Positions 62,989-64,000 of a DNA stretch of 64,000 bases are shown one piece after another. The DNA is taken from positions 1-64,000 of the forward strand of contig NZ_VOTZ01000001.1 of assembly GCF_024372745.1 (NCBI RefSeq). The letters run 5' to 3'. Position numbers and translations under genes: made by a program. The notes under the pieces are model-generated. The model was given only the letters and a program-made list of their open reading frames with translations, made no database searches and was not told the DNA's origin. The stretch is from Methanocalculus taiwanensis (lineage in GTDB: Archaea > Halobacteriota > Methanomicrobia > Methanomicrobiales > Methanocorpusculaceae). The number at the start of each line of letters is the position of its first letter. Position 1 is the first letter of the stretch.

Positions 62989-63537
62989 CTATTCCTCAAT
63001 AACCGTATCGACAAAGGTGGAGAGCTGCATCAGGAGATCGGGATCAAGCCCTTTTTCTGCTGCGAGAAAGACCCCGGCAACCCCGGCAAGGCGGAGGCGG
63101 TTTGTCACGAAATGCATGAATTTTGAGATGTTCTGGGTGGGAAGGTAGATCAGCATCGTCGATACCGAGTCAAGGATGATACAGGCTTTTCTTCCTTCCA
63201 TCTTTTTTAAGATGCCTGTGACGGCTATTCCCATATCAGTCAGGTTTGAGGGGTGATTGATATAAGTCGTCATTGGATCTGAATCCGGCTCCTTTCCAAG
63301 CGAGTACCGGGTGATCGCATCGATATACCAGATTGACTGCGGATCGATTCCGGCTTTCTTATACAGCATTCTCAGGATCGGAGAGGGCTGGTTTGTAGTG
63401 ATCACAATCGCGTCATACCCGGCGCTGGTGATCTCACCTGCCAGCGCAACCGAGGCTTTCTTCATGGCATTTGGCTCTGCAAGCAGGAGATAGATCTCCC
63501 CCTCTTCGATAACATGGGGAACTGTTGCATCTGGCAT
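62989..63537 (-). CDS. KaiC/RecA-fold protein lacking a P-loop
   Basis: This 182-residue protein has the order of strands and helices of small KaiC/RAD55-type RecA-fold proteins: IYLLLAEPNAMKKASVALAG where the P-loop should be, the strand YDAIVITTNQPS, and the Walker B-like CIILDSVSTMLIYLP followed by KFMHFVTNRLRLAGVAGVFL. The Gly-Lys-Thr/Ser of Walker A is absent, so it probably does not hydrolyse ATP. It is convergent with the kinase gene (two-base gap) and lies two bases after a PAS protein gene on the same strand. A regulatory or scaffold role is inferred. Confidence 0.7.
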   Translation of the reverse strand: MPDATVPHVIEEGEIYLLLAEPNAMKKASVALAGEITSAGYDAIVITTNQPSPILRMLYKKAGIDPQSIWYIDAITRYSLGKEPDSDPMTTYINHPSNLTDMGIAVTGILKKMEGRKACIILDSVSTMLIYLPTQNISKFMHFVTNRLRLAGVAGVFLAAEKGLDPDLLMQLSTFVDTVIEE

Positions 63538-63539
63538 GG

Positions 63540-64000
63540 CTACTCCAGGAGGAACTTTTCGTATGCTTTTGGAATATCTGTGCCCTCACCGGTGAGAGCG
63601 GCATTGAGTTCCCGGATCGTCTCTGCGATCTGTGCCAGGTGGGTCATCTGCACCTTCAGCCGGAGGGCGGCGGCATCGCAATCGATGGTATCATCATAAA
63701 ACATCCCGAGAATATCCCCGATATTCTCACGGACAACCTCAACTGGCATCTTCAGACGGGCTGTCGCCTCCCTGATATACGCTATCATCGTCCGTTGCGC
63801 CTTCTTCACCTCTGTAATATCCCGAATCAGAAGGGAGAAGCCCTCACCACCGGAGAGCGGCGCAACAGAGATGATCACATCATGCTCCATTCCCCGCCGA
63901 TCCGGCAGGATAGCGGAGATCACTGCATGATTTGATTGTGAGATCGCCTCAGCAATCCGTTCTTCGCCATCTTTCAGCTTGATTAGATCCAAAATCGGCG
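63540..64000 (-). CDS. PAS-domain protein (partial, 5' end outside the window)
   Basis: The frame is open up to the right edge, so the start lies beyond 64000; the in-frame TTG at 63992 is not a convincing start. The visible part (about 153 residues) has the end of a PAS domain (VIISVAPLSGGEGFSLLIRDIT) and a helical C-terminus (MIAYIREATARLKMP, then MTHLAQIAETIRELNAAL). No kinase ATPase domain follows. It is two bases upstream of the P-loop-less KaiC-like gene, so the two are probably one unit. Confidence 0.8.
   Translation of the reverse strand, partial: PILDLIKLKDGEERIAEAISQSNHAVISAILPDRRGMEHDVIISVAPLSGGEGFSLLIRDITEVKKAQRTMIAYIREATARLKMPVEVVRENIGDILGMFYDDTIDCDAAALRLKVQMTHLAQIAETIRELNAALTGEGTDIPKAYEKFLLE

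Noticed and set aside
1-64000. CRISPR arrays, insertion sequences and rRNA genes
   Set aside because: I saw no regularly spaced direct repeats, no intact transposase and no rRNA-like sequence in the window.

Overview
The window is a stretch of a methanogenic archaeal chromosome, most likely from the order Methanomicrobiales. Support comes from cofD (coenzyme F420), the large subunit of the archaeal family D DNA polymerase, pyruvoyl-dependent arginine decarboxylase, the archaeal phosphomevalonate dehydratase/UbiD/UbiX set, a B12-dependent ribonucleotide reductase, and a large set of PAS-rich histidine kinases that share a 'TRHDI' phospho-acceptor box. The genus cannot be fixed from the sequence alone.

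Layout. 1-5.5 kb: cell-surface genes, namely two secreted or lipoprotein genes, an overlapping pair of membrane-anchored binding proteins (the first fused to a legumain-like C13 peptidase), and two paralogous small cysteine-rich membrane proteins. 5.6-6.8 kb: a thioredoxin-CcdA fusion. 7-13 kb: a SAM methyltransferase convergent with a five-gene nickel/peptide-type ABC importer. 13-14.3 kb: a cupin and a GyrI-like protein. 14.4-28 kb: a sensory block with a membrane PAS protein whose kinase box is degenerate and three REC-(PAS)n-histidine kinase hybrids, interrupted by a second copy of the methyltransferase. 28-31 kb: an ABC exporter pair and a two-repeat lipoprotein. 31.2-33.5 kb: an AT-rich, decaying defence-type island with a 13-bp inverted repeat, a frameshifted ATPase relic, an intact RloA-like ATPase, and an apparent rloB stub that ends where tRNA-Leu(CAA) begins.

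33.5-41 kb (all minus strand): a tight unit of DUF432, MscS channel, HEAT protein, intein-containing DP2 and tRNA-Leu, preceded by a membrane-anchored HEAT protein. 41.4-46.3 kb: a plus-strand sulfur-type module with a DtxR/MntR-like regulator, SLC13 permease, metallo-beta-lactamase/double rhodanese protein and two YeeE/YedE membrane proteins. 46.5-53.2 kb (minus strand): AcnX, UbiD-family decarboxylase and UbiX, which fit three of the components of the archaeal modified mevalonate pathway, read from one probable operon headed by a sensor kinase and an HD phosphohydrolase. 53.2-58.7 kb: cofD, a HEAT protein, a DUF2179 membrane protein, PdaD, a metallo-beta-lactamase protein and a secreted protein with a duplicated domain. 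58.7-64 kb: class II ribonucleotide reductase, a response regulator overlapping a membrane histidine kinase, a KaiC-like protein without a P-loop, and a PAS protein running off the right edge.

How the parts fit. The window combines housekeeping functions (replication, dNTP supply, isoprenoids, F420, polyamines) with heavy investment in sensing: five intact histidine kinases, one kinase-like protein without the phospho-acceptor histidine, and one separate response regulator. The most unusual items are the binding-protein/legumain fusion, the twin-CX3C membrane proteins beside a disulfide-handling CcdA protein, the PAS protein with a dead H-box, the rloB stub at the tRNA end, and the endonuclease-free DP2 intein ending in Gly-Gln. 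All calls rest on reading the sequence; no database search was run.
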